From Armigeres subalbatus (taxonomy: Eukaryota; Arthropoda; Insecta; Diptera; Culicidae): DNA of 64,000 bases. Positions 10,172-21,500 of the stretch are shown here, piece by piece. The notes below the pieces were generated by a model. The model was not told the DNA's origin and did not search any database. It worked only from the letters and a program-made list of their open reading frames with translations. Where the stretch lies: the NCBI RefSeq assembly GCF_024139115.2, contig NC_085139.1, positions 12,991,533 through 13,055,532 on the forward strand, in the 5' to 3' direction. The translations under genes were made by a program, and so were the position numbers. Position 1 is the stretch's first letter, and each line of letters opens with the position of its first letter.

Positions 10172-12793
10172 AGCATACGCACAGCCAGTATTGAAAAGCA
10201 TCCTGGAAATGTCGGTTGTATTTTCGAGCATTTTCTTGCCAGCATTATTATTTGGGGCATATCATAAATAGGGACACGGCAGGTATTTCCGTCCATCGTC
10301 ATAGGGGCTAAAACCAACGAAAGCAACGTATATTTGCTAGAACTCCACTATAGCATAACGTTTCTCCTGAGCTTACGATTGCTTACGATGACGAAAATAG
10401 CTGCCGTCTCCCTATGACACAAATATTAAAACGGCCAGGCGCACCGTGCAGGCTTGAAATTGGAAGATAATTCATAACTCAACGGCAATCATATTATTCA
10501 TTAATAAATAACATGATCAACGAAGAGTTTTGAATTTACAAAAGGAAGAAACTGGGACCGCCGTTCCAACCGTTTCACATTCACATTGAAAGTTTTTCGA
10601 AAAATATTTTTTTAAAATCCTAGTGACCTTTTCAATTATAGATGATAAAATGCAATAAAAATGTCGTTATATAAAACTGCCCAACATTTAATTCTTACTA
10701 CTACTTATAAATAAACCAATTACGCAAAAAATGCGTCACCATTACCAGAACTCTGGGTCCGCCAGTAATTGTTATCCAAAACAGAAAGTCAATCCTGTCA
10801 AGACTACAGTCTGACTAGTTTGCCTGTCTCATCCAATTAATGAATCAAATATAAATATGAATTCCTTAATATTCCCTATATGCAAGCCATCTATCATCCA
10901 GATAAGGATCTGTATTACCTGTTAGAACAGTCAATTTTTATTAGTATTAATTTAGTAAATTCAACCCCCTTATTTCAATGATCCCTGGTATACAACATTG
11001 TGTACGATTTCCCTAAATCGGAGAGACGCACACAATGCACTAATTAGAAGGGTATTTAAACTGTGATGTTTCGTGTTACCATTCCCGTTCACCCTCATGC
11101 ACCACGATCCATCGTTGAATCCACAGAATCCATCCTATGTCGTTAATTGGATTAAACTGGAAGCGATTCTGATCGGACTGTGTCCGGCCGATGAATTATT
11201 TACGACTCAGGTGATTAATTTTCGACGAATTATCATCGACCCTAGCCTATCCGGATACAGAAAAAAAAAGAATATTTCACCATTTCGGGTCAATCCTCCT
11301 CATTCTAAATCACATCTAAACATTCATGAGTGACTAGAATATAAGCTGTCCTACCTAGAATATAAGCTATCATGGACAAATAAAACGAGCAAAAAACCAC
11401 AAAAGTTGAAAAGCACCGCTCGCTTTCGTACAAATCGAAATCCACCAACAAGACAGCAAGATATATTGCGATAGCATCAATATGCAAACTAGATGGATGT
11501 GCGCTAATTTAGAACATCATCCTCGTCTGTCGATCGCAGTAACCCGGCAACTCGATCGTAATACCACCCCGAGAAAATGGCGACCAGTCTGCTTAAAATT
11601 CTAAACTTTTATCTCCCTCTGGTTCAAGTTATGCGCGGGGCTGGCGCTCGAACTACGAGCCAAGCTGTGGCAACCACAAGCAACGATCAATCTGCTCCGA
11701 TAAAATCCATTAACCTTTCCGTAACGACAGCCGTGCGAATTATGCACTTCCCGCTCCTGTCATTGCTTCCATACTAGAGCAGTTTGGTACGGCCATCGGA
11801 GGTGCCCGTTGCACCCGTGGTTGCTGTGGGAAACCGACAGCCATCCATCCACTATCCTAGGCCATCTGCGATCCCTGCGATAGCGATACGATTTTTTTTT
11901 ATTTCGCCTCTCCGTTCTGGCAGTGCCTCCTCCATACTCATCCTTTTGACGCTATTTCGGCGATAGGTGGCCTGGCGACCAATCAGCAGACAGAACGTTG
12001 GCGACTTTGTTGGCTCCACGGCAATTGAAATGCACATTCGGAGCACTATGGCGCTTGAATTCCACCTTAAACAGGAGCAACCGGGCGGGAATACTAATTT
12101 GAAGACCACGAAGATTGATTGGCGGTACCCTTTAAGGCCCCATCGAGACTCGATCAAATGGGGTTTAAATGGATGGACTTTATGGGCTTTGAACGTTGCG
12201 CCGAACGTTAGTTACGTGTTTTTGGAAGCAATTAAATTCGGAGTAGGAACCTTGCTAAGTACCACAAATGCAGACAAATTCGAATTACGTACGCGGCGGC
12301 GTCTAGAGGTGAAAAAAGCAATTTGCATTTCGGTTTTTAACGAGCGTGACGTGTGTAGTACAGCACATTCCAATGCCCCAACGGTAAATGTTGTGTAAAT
12401 AAGAGCACTTCGCATCAGGCTCATAGTGAACAATATTTGACTCGCTTTTGATGTTTTATATGGGCGATCTTACAAGCCCATAAAACCACATCGTTTAGAA
12501 ACTGCTCAAAGTTTTCGAAAGCGGGGTCGAATGCTGCGAATAATATTTCTGTCATGCGCCTTCTTGTACCAACCAAGCGAGTCCGACATAAACAAGAATT
12601 TGTAAAGCTACTTCATCTTCACCCTATCTCACAAATGATTCCCTTGTAAGCAGCCAAAGATGGCTTTTACCCTTTTTGTGCAGCTCCTTGAAACATATCT
12701 CACGCATAGGATTCCAGAATATAAGCTATATGTGGTCCATCGAAGCATTAGGGGAGACTGTGGCGACTTGATCCCCTTTTCTGATTTCCGATG
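10172..12793. other. Unassigned DNA, no gene supported
   Basis: The part from about 11500 to 12450 is richer in GC than its surroundings and has frames of 60-143 codons (for example 11577-11777 and 11967-12398). None has a recognisable domain, signal peptide or matched splice sites. A fragment GGGGAGACTGTGGCGACTTG at 12750 resembles GGGGAGACTTGATCCCC at 13248 and, inverted, 21818, so it belongs to a repeat. Confidence 0.5.
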
Positions 12794-12795
12794 TA

Positions 12796-12985
12796 GGGGT
12801 AATGACGGCTTTGGCAGGTTTTATTCCATTATTGGCAGGGGTTTTTTTATGACTGATTATGCTCAAATTTGGCCCAAACATTCTTTGCATATCAAAGAAT
12901 ATTGTGGCCAAATTTCATAAAATTCGGTCGACAAAAACCCCCCTGCCAATAATAGAACAAAACCTGCCAAAGCCGTCTGTTCCCC
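12796..12985. mobile_element. 190 bp MITE, TA-flanked
   Basis: The end GGGGTAATGACGGCTTTGGC pairs with the inverted right end GGGGAACAGACGGCTTTGGC, and the pairing continues through CAGGTTTT..ATTATTGGCAGGGG. TA stands on both sides (12794-12795 and 12986-12987). There is no coding capacity. Confidence 0.8.
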
Positions 12986-13582
12986 TATCACAGCCAAAAA
13001 TAAATAAACATACGCGATTTCCACACAGACTCTCTAAGAAAGATAGTATTTAACTTTTCTGATGTCGTCTTTTGAAATATTCGGGAGAAATTTATCCCTC
13101 TCCAAGAACTTGCTTTGATAAAATTAGAAAGATGCCTTCAGATTTTTTAAAATGTTTTTCCTTCAAAATACGCGGAATTTTCGAATTGCTGTGCGTATAC
13201 ATGAACGATTTTGTTATTGAATTCGACAGCACATGGAATTCTAAAATTTGGGGAGACTTGATCCCCTTTCTATGATATCTACGCAATAAATAATTTTTCC
13301 TGCCAACTTTTCATCAAATCTGTCAAATCTACGAAAAATTAGAAACCTGAGAACAGATTTATATTCCATCAGTACAGATCGTTAAGTATATTTATAGCTT
13401 TGTTCTGTGAAAAAACGAAAGCATTTGGTCATTGTTATGAAAAGTTGTTCAAGTTTTGCGTGGTCAAGAAAAAAATCTTTCGGAAGGTCAAAACATACAA
13501 ACCGCCCGCAGAATAAATCAGGTTGTCAATCCAAAACATAACTCGCCAAATAAAGGTCAGTTGTCCAGTGGTGGTCAGCATT

Positions 13583-13714
13583 TTGTGCGTTTTGCCTTTC
13601 TCGTACAACAAAGTTGTACCGAAAGGCTATATGATTGCTTCAAAAAAGAACTTTTGATAGAAGGCCCGGAGACCCATACTGTTATATACCGATCAACTCA
13701 GCTCGACGAACTGA
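13583..13714 (+). mobile_element. Left part of a split interspersed repeat (outer element)
   Basis: The sequence begins near GCGTTTTGCCTTTCTCGTAC and continues to CTCAGCTCGACGAACTGA. It then breaks at an RTE insertion, resumes for a few bases at 14646-14675 and finishes at 21011-21440. The far end carries GCACGAGAAAGGC, the inverse of the start, so the outer repeat has inverted ends around GCCTTTCTCGT. I know the pattern as a common mosquito repeat but cannot name the family. Confidence 0.65.
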
Positions 13715-14645
13715 TTTATTTATCATCAGACTAAGGCCGGAGTGGCCTGTGCTGCACATAAAAGCCTTCTCCATTCAGCTCGGTTCATGGCTGCACTTCG
13801 CCAACCACGCAGTCTGCGGAGGGTCCGCAAGTCGTCCTCCACCTGATCGATCCACCTTGCCCGCTGTGCACCTCGCCTTCTTGTTCCCGTCGGATCGTTG
13901 TCGAGAACCATTTTCACCGGATTACTGTCCGACATTCTGGTTACGTGCCCGGCCCACCGCAGTCTTCCGATTTTCGCGGTGTGAACGATGGATGGTTCTC
14001 CCAACAGCTGATGCAACTCGTGGTTCATTCGCCCCCTCCACGTACCGTCCGCCATCTGCAACCCACCATAGATGGTACGCAACACTTTCCTTTCGAAAAC
14101 TCCAAGTGCGCGTTGGTCCTCCACGAGCATCGTCCAGGTCTCGTGTCCGTAGAGAACTACCGGTCTTATAAGCGTTTTGTAGATAGTCAGTTTGGTACGG
14201 CGGCGAACTCTATTCGATCGAAGCGTCTTGCGGAGTCCAAAGTACGTACGATTTCCAGCCACTATGCGTCTCCGAATTTCTCTGCTGGTATCGTTATCGG
14301 CGGTCACCAGTGAGCCCAAGTACTCGAATTCTTCAACCACCTCGATTTCGTCACCACCGATAGAAACTCGTGGTGGGTGGCTCACATTGACCTCTCTTGA
14401 GCCTCTTCCTATCATGTACTTCGTCTTCGACGTGTTGATGACTAGTCCAATCCGTTTAGCTTCGCTTTTCAGTCTGATGTAGGCTTCCTCCATCCTCTCA
14501 AAGTTACGTGCCATGATATCAATGTCGTCGGCGAAACCAAATAACTGGACGGACTTTGTGAAAATCGTACCACTCGTGTCAATCCCTGCCCTTCGTATTA
14601 CTCCCTCCAAAGCGATGTTGAATAGCAGACACGAAAGACCATCAC
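13715..14645 (-). pseudogene. RTE-clade copy 2, 5'-truncated, 13 bp target duplication
   Basis: The minus strand encodes the C-terminal half of an RTE reverse transcriptase, starting abruptly at RRGDGLSCLLFN. It has an intact polymerase box FADD (near 14517-14542), the stretch SKTKYMIGRGS, then YGHETWTM and the terminal RWAGHVTRM..RRGAQRARWIDQ. The frame is open to its stop, so this is the best preserved C-terminus of the minus-strand copies. CTCGACGAACTGA stands on both sides (13702-13714 and 14646-14658), proving a single insertion event. The tail TGATGATAAATAAAT follows the 3' end, as expected for RTE. The endonuclease and N-terminal RT are missing through 5' truncation. Confidence 0.85.
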
Positions 14646-14920
14646 CTCGACGAACTGAGGTGATGTCTGTATGTGTTTTTTTTTTACAAGGGTTAAAGGC
14701 CATCAAAAATCTGCGCGACAGACACCTCGAGCATCCACACTATGCTCGAAGGCGAACAGGGATGGGCTCCTCCCGACCTGCCAAAAATGTGCCTCCCGGA
14801 TAAACCGGGTCCCTTATCCTCCTTGCCTCGATCCCCCCGGGACCACGGGATGCTGCGACCACCTTGGTGGGGAGGGGGGGGCTGTGCTCATGCACTTCTT
14901 CTAAAATTCCGGCCCCTAGC

Positions 14921-16540
14921 TTAGGCTAATTCGCCGACTGGCTTGCTGAGATCCACTGCTACGTTGTTTCGATCCCTCGGCGGTCGTGCCGCAAACTTCC
15001 TCACTCGAATCCTCCTGACTGATCCGGTGAAGGAAACTTCCGCACTGATGGTGCCCCGACTACCGGCGGCTATCGCAGGGGACGCTTTCGCGCATTGCGC
15101 CGACTTCGTCTTCGGGTTGCAGAGGAGTCCGACAGTTCCGGTGGTGGATGACGTCCGCACTGGCGGTGCCCTACATACCCGAAGCACTTCCTTCTTCTTT
15201 CTTCTTTCTTCAGCAGGTTGACTAATCGAGTGCCGAAGTCCGGTCCGACGATTCCGGTTGGCAGAAGACTTCCGGTTCATCGGCGCCCCGACGACCCGAG
15301 GCCAAACACTGCTCACTATGCTGGTTTTTACTCCGAGCCGACGCTGGTCCCTTCTCCATCTACGCTGCAGCTCTGACATTATTTGCCTCACGACTCTGCT
15401 TACCGCATTCCACGTATCTTCATCGTGACACATTCGCTCTGCGATGTTGTCCACGCTTAGGGCAGGCATTCCTCTACGTGCTTCCACAAACCTCGGACAA
15501 TCGAATAACACGTGCTCTGGAGTCTCCTCTACGTTGATACACGCCGGGAAGAATGGCGAGGACGCATGGCCACACCGGTGCAAATATTGGCGGAAACAAC
15601 CGTGTCCGGACAGGAACTGTGTAAGGTAAAAATTCACCTCACCATGCTCCCTGTTCACCCACGTCGACACATTGGGGATGAGCCGATGTGTCCACCTTCC
15701 ATTATCCGCATTGTCCCAGTCCTGCTGCCACTTCACCATAGAGTCCAGTTTCACCGTCTTCCTCACATTTCTGGTATCTCTCCGTTGGTAACACTCGATA
15801 TCCTCTGCTAGAGTTATGCAGATTGGAATCATCCCTGCGATAACGCAAACTGCCTCCAAGGAAATGGTTCGGTACGCACTCGCGACTCGAACGGCCATAA
15901 GGCGAAACACGCTGTTCAACTTTCTGCGGTTACGTTTCGTCTTGAGCGCAGCTCCCCAGGTTGGGGCTCCGTACCTCAGTATCGAGGATGATACTGCTGC
16001 CAGAAGACGTCTACTGCTGCTTTTAGGACCACCCACGTTAGACATGATCCTTGCAAACGCACTGACCATTTTAGCCGCCTTTTCGCAGGAAAAGTCCACA
16101 TGGGTGTTGAAATTCAACCGGTCGTCGATCATCACTCCTAGATGCCTCAAAGCCCGCACGGACGGTATGTTGTGCCCTCCTACGGTAATCTGGATCCGCT
16201 GGATCTCTCGGCAGTTGCTAACCAGCATCACTTCTGTTTTGTGGTGAGCTAGCTGCAGCTTGACTCCGTTCATCCAGTTTTCAACTGCGTCGGTCGTTTC
16301 TGCCACCAACATTTCTACTTCTTCCAACGACTCTCCGGTTATTGTAAGGACGACATCGTCCGCGAATCCGAAGATCTTCACGCCTTTTGGCAACTTCAGT
16401 TTTAGAACTCCATTGTACATAATGTTCCACAGCGTTGGGCCTAGTATGGAACCTTGCGGAACACCTGCCGTAACCCTAATCGACTTCTGCCCCGAATTCG
16501 TTTCGTAAACCAGGATCCGGTTCTGAAAGTAACTTTCTCC
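14921..16540 (-). pseudogene. R1-clade reverse transcriptase C-terminus
   Basis: From about 16540 the minus frame enters the RT domain before the motif VTAGVPQGSILGPTLWN, then reads FGFADDVVLTITG with the catalytic FADD. It continues through the thumb to a cysteine-histidine segment C..C..H..C (around CGHASSPFFPACINVEETPE..HVLFDC) typical of R1 C-termini, and ends at 14921. The frame is open for about 500 codons from 16420. No start belongs to it: it is the downstream half of ORF2 joined to ORF1 by a deletion. The last 120 residues are low in similarity to anything I recognise and rich in Arg and Ser. Confidence 0.8.
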
Positions 16541-17175
16541 TGCACATTCCGTTGCTTTTTCGTGACTTCCTGCTCTCCAGGCGAATCCCTTCCTCGCTTT
16601 TCCGTGCGAGTGATTCGAAGACTTTTAGGTGCCTGCTGTGCCTCAACTGCTGTATGATCCGCCGCTTCTTTCAGCACCTTTTCAGCTGCTTCGGCTCTCT
16701 TTTTTAGCGCGATCTGTTCGTGTTCGGCTGCTTTTACGGCGGACTTGATGCTCGTCACTAGAAGCTTGATCCTCGTGTGAACATTGTGCTCGTCCTTCAC
16801 GAAGTCATAAAGCTCGTTGACTCGCTTCCGCACCTCCATCAGGTTGGTCCTCTCAAGTTGTAGCTCCTTCTGAATAGCACCACTTTCCGATTTTTGGGTG
16901 GACACCCTATTCCCGGATCCTAGCTCATGTTGGCCTGCCTGATTCTCAGCAGTCTTGGCCGTACTAATGGTACTCGCTACTGCTGCCTGCGATATCACTG
17001 GAGATCGCTGCAACTTCCCACTTTTTGCGAAAACATTCACTCCGCCTGCTCCTTCGTTGTTTTTTGAATTCGTTTCCACGTTAAAAGGGTCCCCCCTCCG
17101 GGCCGTTATCTCTACCTGTTGTAGATAGTAGCCTTTTGTGATCCCATGGGTGCCTTTGTAAACAGTGAGGTCCAT
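16541..17175 (-). pseudogene. R1-clade ORF1 (gag-like) N-terminus
   Basis: A minus-strand frame starts with ATG at 17175 and is open for about 210 codons before it runs into the RT piece in a different frame. The middle is predicted coiled coil, rich in Leu, Glu, Lys and Ala (around ELQLERTNLMEVRKRVNEL), followed by a basic stretch EKRGRDSP..TKKQRN. This layout fits the N-terminal half of R1-type ORF1 proteins, which bind element RNA. The CCHC zinc knuckles expected at the C-terminus are deleted. Assignment rests on position and layout. Confidence 0.6.
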
Positions 17176-17533
17176 GTAAGGGTTGACTCCGGTGCCTTAT
17201 AGCACCGTGTTCAGAGCCGGATCGGCGTAAATCAGGAATGGTGCATCTGAACCTACTACCCACCGGTATAGGTGACAGGTTTTGAGCGTTACCGGAGGGC
17301 TGCCAGGTTGTTTATCGGGACGGAGGCAGACGAACCCTTAGCCTGCTTGCCATTTCAAAAAGATGTCACTCTTTTTTACTCAGGAAACAGAATAGCTCGA
17401 CTGTCAGCCCATATACGCCTAGTCCTATCCATAACCGAGAATCGTCCAATGTCATTTGCCGTGACCAGTATACCATAATCAGGATCTTACTGGTGGGAAT
17501 CCTGATGTGCCGGTTGGCACTCCTCTTGGGCTG

Positions 17534-17557
17534 TTTTTTTTTTTTTTTTTTTTTTTG
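17534..17557. repeat. Homopolymer T tract (24 bases)
   Basis: A T run directly abuts the 5' end of R1 piece 1. Read on the minus strand it is an A run, possibly the poly(A) tail of another retrosequence lying to its right. Confidence 0.85.
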
Positions 17558-18608
17558 ACATAAACTACGTCTAAGGGGAAGACTCGGATACAGGGTGTAA
17601 AACGGAAATTTCCAAATTCGAGGCCGTCACGAAATTAGGATAGATTTCAAACGCTAATAGCTCCTTTATCTTTCAATGGATTTTCGAGATTTTATTATCA
17701 ATCGAATCGGAAACTCTCCAGCAATTTTGTATGCCCATTAGAACTATTGAATATTAACGTAAAAACATTGAAAATCCCAATTCTTCAGAAACCCATTAAA
17801 ATTTTAGGGTTTCGTTACGTCCGTCATATGGTGCGGTTAGTTCTTGCGCTCTACTTTTGTGCGGTGATTCGCACAAAAACTAGAACAAAAGAACCAAAGC
17901 CATGACCGCTGTCGAAGCAAAAGAGTAATGTTTATGAAAAAGTGCTTTAGGTGCTGGACATGCTCGCCCTTGCTAATAATTATTTAAAGCTTACACTGAT
18001 GGACATAATTATACTTCAAATTTTCATTGTAATCCCTCTAAATGCATAAACAGGTTTACGTTAAAAGGCAATCCTAGACTAACATTATAAAGCCAATTTT
18101 GACGTAAACTGCGTCTAAGGGGAAGGCTGGGATACAATTTGTACAATATTTCAAAATTGAGGACCGTCATGAAATCATGTAAGATTTTGAAGTTAATAGC
18201 GCCTTTATTTTTTAATGGAGTTCTAAAATTTATTTATCAATAGACTCGGAAACTCGCCAACAGTTTAAAAGTTCTATTAAAATTGATTATTAACTTTAAA
18301 CAAGGTTATCTTACCATTTGGGCAGCACCCCTTAAAATAATACTTCAAAGAATTTAATAGCCATTTATTAGACAATTACCTTTGAGATGCATTAACCACT
18401 CTAAGTCGAATAGGTAATAATCGAAGAAAGGCATCATCACCACTGGGGAATGAATTCGTTTTTTTTTGAGTGAAAATTTTAAATTGTCGCATTCAATTCT
18501 TTTCATATTTTGAATTACGTCAATTTTGTTCGAAATCAGTAACATCAGCAGAGATTCCATGTTGCCGTGCCACATTGCATAGTTCGATAAACCGTGAAGC
18601 GATAGATG
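17558..18608. repeat. Two diverged copies of a repeat beginning TGACRTAAACTRCGTC
   Basis: The stretch GACATAAACTACGTCTAAGG at 17557 and GACGTAAACTGCGTCTAAGG at 18101 start two diverged copies that share downstream words (GGGGAAG, GGCCGTCA/GACCGTCA, ATTAACTTTAA). A third partial copy is at 42902-43030. At 18311 a fragment of the inverted end of the 1415-2262 element (TTTGGGCAGCACCCC) occurs. Near 18430 the string GAAAGGCATCATCACCACTG resembles the right end of the outer element at 21408. No gene is seen. Confidence 0.6.
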
Positions 18609-18610
18609 TA

Positions 18611-19390
18611 CAGGGGTTAGACAAAAAGGTTGAGATAGGTAAAAATAAGTCGAAATTCAAATCAGCATAACTTTGCGTATAATAATCCGATTTTGATAAA
18701 ACCAGGACCATGAGAAGCGGACACTCTTCTAGTATACTGTCCTCCTGCAAAACCTGAGATTGGTCCTTGGCCACCGGAAATGTTCCGGGTTTTCCGAGGG
18801 TATGTTCAAGATGCATTTTTTCCACTGCTTGTCATTTTATGTGACGTTATCTTTCATCATGTTTTATGCTTTCTCCTAAAACTATAACTAATATGCCGGC
18901 CTATTGTGGCTGTAGATCGAGAATCCATCAATCCATATATTTTGAGGACTGTAAGACTCTTTGGCCAATTTGTAACAGGTTTTGGAAGTTCTGCGAAAGT
19001 GACATTTGTTCAGGGTATATGGTCAATCCCGTATCGTTTTCACGAAAATGGCCATTTCTCTGCGTGTACCTATCGGATTTTCGATCTGCAGCCAGCATTG
19101 GTCAGCATATTAGTTCTAGTTTCTAGGGAAAACATAAAACATGATGGCAGTAAACGTTATATAAAATGACAAGCAGCAGAAAAAATGCATTTTTAACATA
19201 CCCTTGGAAAACCCGAAACACCACCGGTGGCCAAGGGCCAATCAGAGGTTTTGCATAGGACCAGTACACTAGAAGAGTTTCTGCGTCCGATGGTCCCAGT
19301 TTGATCAAAATCGGATCATTCTACGCAAAGTTATGCTGATTTGAACTTCGACACATTTTTGCCTATCTCAACCTTTTTGTCTAACCCCTG
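18611..19390. mobile_element. 780 bp foldback MITE, TA-flanked
   Basis: The ends CAGGGGTTAGACAAAAAGG and CCTTTTTGTCTAACCCCTG are perfect inverted repeats. The arms stay complementary for roughly 290 bases (18611-18900 and 19095-19390), including the paired words GGCCACCGG and CATGTTTTATG. TA is found on both sides (18609-18610 and 19391-19392). The central 190 bases are not symmetric. There is no transposase. Confidence 0.85.
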
Positions 19391-20429
19391 TACTTGCTTT
19401 TGGAAATTTTTGATGTCATGTCCATCGAACTATTTCATTTATTTCGCGACGCAGAGAATACACTATTTGAACACTTACCCAAGCTAATTCAGCTAAATGT
19501 AGTCATGTAACTACTGTTCTGATGTTAGCCAAATGAGTTTTATATTGAATATTATGCAACCCATTTGATTTGATAACGTTCATTAAAGCACCCATTTCGT
19601 TGGTATGGAAAAGTAGGCCGTTTTATGACTCAACAATGAACCAGATATTATGATCAGGAATTGCAAAAAGTTAATTACAGTCGCCTTTCCACATCTCCAT
19701 ATTGAAGGGACCATCGAGATAAGGAGAGATCGAGGAATTAAAATGGGTAGTAGATGAAAAAAAGCTCGTTGCTATGAAAAACGGTAAAAAACCAAATGTC
19801 ATTTCTTCTGTTTGATGCGTTTATCATTGCCCCAAGGTTTTCTAGTAGCCTAGAAACTTGAATATATCGACATAGAGAGAGTGAATCCTGAATAAAACAT
19901 GATCAGAACACATCGAGATAGAGATACCAAGATAGGGAGGTTATCGAGATGCAAAAAGCAAAAATGTATGTAGTTCGTAGGGACGGAGAAAAGGGACATA
20001 GGGAGATATATCGAGATGTAGACTGTCGACGGTAATTGGTGCGCGATCGGTGCAGAACACTCTCGCGAAATACTGAATCGTGGGAAAATCAATTTGACAC
20101 GTAAAAGAATTACATAAATATTAATAATGAGCAACAATCCGATCGCTTCGGAAAAATGACTGTCTTACATATTAGGAAATATTCTATGAAGTCTCCGGGT
20201 TGGGCCGCCACACAAAATGATCATATAAGGGGCGATTTCTATAGTAATTTGCATACAAGTATCAAACTGCTCGTGCTCAGTCAAATTACAACCAATTCAG
20301 TTAAAAAATTAGGAGGTTCATTAGAATAGCAAATTTTATCGTTCAAGCATAGGGGAGCCAAAAAGGTCAAAATTTGAATCACTCTAAGCTCATGCTCAAA
20401 CCAGTGACATCAAATGAATTATCTTATAA
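19391..20429. other. AT-rich DNA with CGAGAT-type words, no gene
   Basis: Between about 19680 and 20030 the words ATCGAGATA, GAGATA and TATCGACATAGAGA recur without strict period, suggesting an old simple repeat. No coding frame is supported. Confidence 0.5.
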
Positions 20430-20431
20430 TA

Positions 20432-20576
20432 GGGGGATTCACTTAACGGCGTAGGTTGCTGTGTATCTGTTTATGGAAATGTTTCATAGGCGATTTGAAA
20501 TATGTCCCTTGTGATTGAGTGTGAAACATTTCTATAATCAGATACGCAGCGACCTACGCCGTTAAGTGTATACCCC
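20432..20576. mobile_element. 145 bp palindromic MITE, TA-flanked
   Basis: The left arm TTCACTTAACGGCGTAGGTT and the inverted right arm ACACTTAACGGCGTAGGTCG pair almost fully, with the bounding G-run and C-run beside TA on each side (20430-20431 and 20577-20578). The whole unit can fold into one hairpin. Confidence 0.8.
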
Positions 20577-20631
20577 TAATCTGTTTTAGTTTACGTCGGG
20601 CGGTCGTATCTTGTATATAACCCTTCTGATT

Positions 20632-21010
20632 TTTTACAAGGGTTAAAGGCCATCAAAAATCTGCGCGACAGACACCTCGAGCATCCACACTATGCTCGAA
20701 GGCGAACAGGGATGGGCTCCTCCCGACCTGCTAAAAATGTGCCTCCCGGATAAAGCGGGTCCCTTATCCTCCTTGCCTCGATCCCCCCGGGACCACTGGA
20801 TGCTGCGACTACTTCGGGGAAGGGGGGGCTGTGCTCATGCACTTCTTCTAAAATTCCGGCCCCTAGCTTAGGCTAGTTCGCCGACTGGCTTGCTGAAATC
20901 CACTGCTACGTTGTCGCGATCCCTCGGCGGTCGTGTCGCAAACTTCCTCACTCGAATCCTCCTGACTTCCCCCGGCGTCGAGGGTGGTCCACCAGTTCCT
21001 CTTGGGCTGT
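20632..21010 (-). mobile_element. R1-clade retrotransposon, 3' end joined to 5' end (piece 2)
   Basis: On the minus strand this repeats the last part of R1 piece 1: the same coding end (RRIRVRKFA..PVGELA) and the same 3' UTR starting ACAAGGGTTAAAGG at 20638, with few differences. At about 20970 it switches to a sequence ending CAGCCCAAGAGG (20998-21009), the same 5' terminus seen in piece 1 at 17522-17533. It is thus an element with almost all of its interior removed. Its right flank is ATGTCTGTATGTG, identical to the left flank of piece 1. Confidence 0.75.
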
Positions 21011-21440
21011 ATGTCTGTATGTGTGTATGTATGTATGTGTGTGTGTATGCGTGTATGTGTACAAATTTTGTAGACACACTTTTGGAACTTACCATTATCC
21101 GATTTACTCGCAACAAGTTGTATTCGACGGGGAATGCGGTTCCATTGTTTGCTATTGATCGGACATTGCATCGGATCGGACTCGATCGGACATTGCATTT
21201 CGGAATTATTGAAAAATCATTGTTTTTTCCCAAGGGTCCCCCCTTGGAAAAAAAATTTCAAGACCAAAAAAAATTTTTTCCGAAAATGATGGCGATGCAT
21301 TTTAACTAATGCAAAAACTTGCAAAATGATCGAAAAAATGTGATCTATTCTCCTTAAGAGCTTTTTTGACCTTTCTAATGTGATTCTTAATATATTTTAT
21401 AATGCACGAGAAAGGCATCATCACTGCTAGGTGGATTAAT
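21011..21440 (+). mobile_element. Right part of the outer split repeat
   Basis: This starts in a (TGTATG)n-type microsatellite (21011-21060) and continues through TTGTAGACACAC and a CCAAGGGTCCCCCCTTGG palindrome (21231-21246). It ends around GCACGAGAAAGGCATCATCA near 21403-21422. The end is inverse to GCCTTTCTCGT at 13590. It resumes the repeat broken at 13714 and 14675. Confidence 0.65.
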
Positions 21441-21500
21441 CTGGGTTTTTTCCCTTAATTTGCTTGTCGCACAATAAACATGAGCTGAGGATATTAAAAC

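Larger units (their letters stand above)
14676..17533 (-). mobile_element. R1-clade non-LTR retrotransposon, internally deleted (piece 1)
   Basis: The minus-strand 3' end is marked by a 10-base A tail (T run 14676-14685) next to an (ACAY)-type microsatellite. The 3' UTR covers about 14686-14920, the reverse transcriptase C-terminus 14921-16540, an ORF1 N-terminus 16541-17175 and a 5' UTR to CAGCCCAAGAGG at 17522-17533. A complete R1-type element would be roughly twice as long; the ORF1 zinc knuckles, the endonuclease and the N-terminal RT are gone through one internal deletion near 16540. Insertion at an ACAY repeat resembles Waldo, an R1-clade lineage known for that target; the clade is firm, Waldo is inference. 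Confidence 0.75.

Noticed and set aside
11577..12398. Adjacent plus frames as exons of a gene
   Set aside because: No matched splice sites or recognisable protein; only higher GC content speaks for it.
13726..14706. Apparent 326-codon fusion protein on the minus strand
   Set aside because: Its first 20 residues come from the R1 3' UTR and the host repeat. The frame crosses two insertion junctions by chance.
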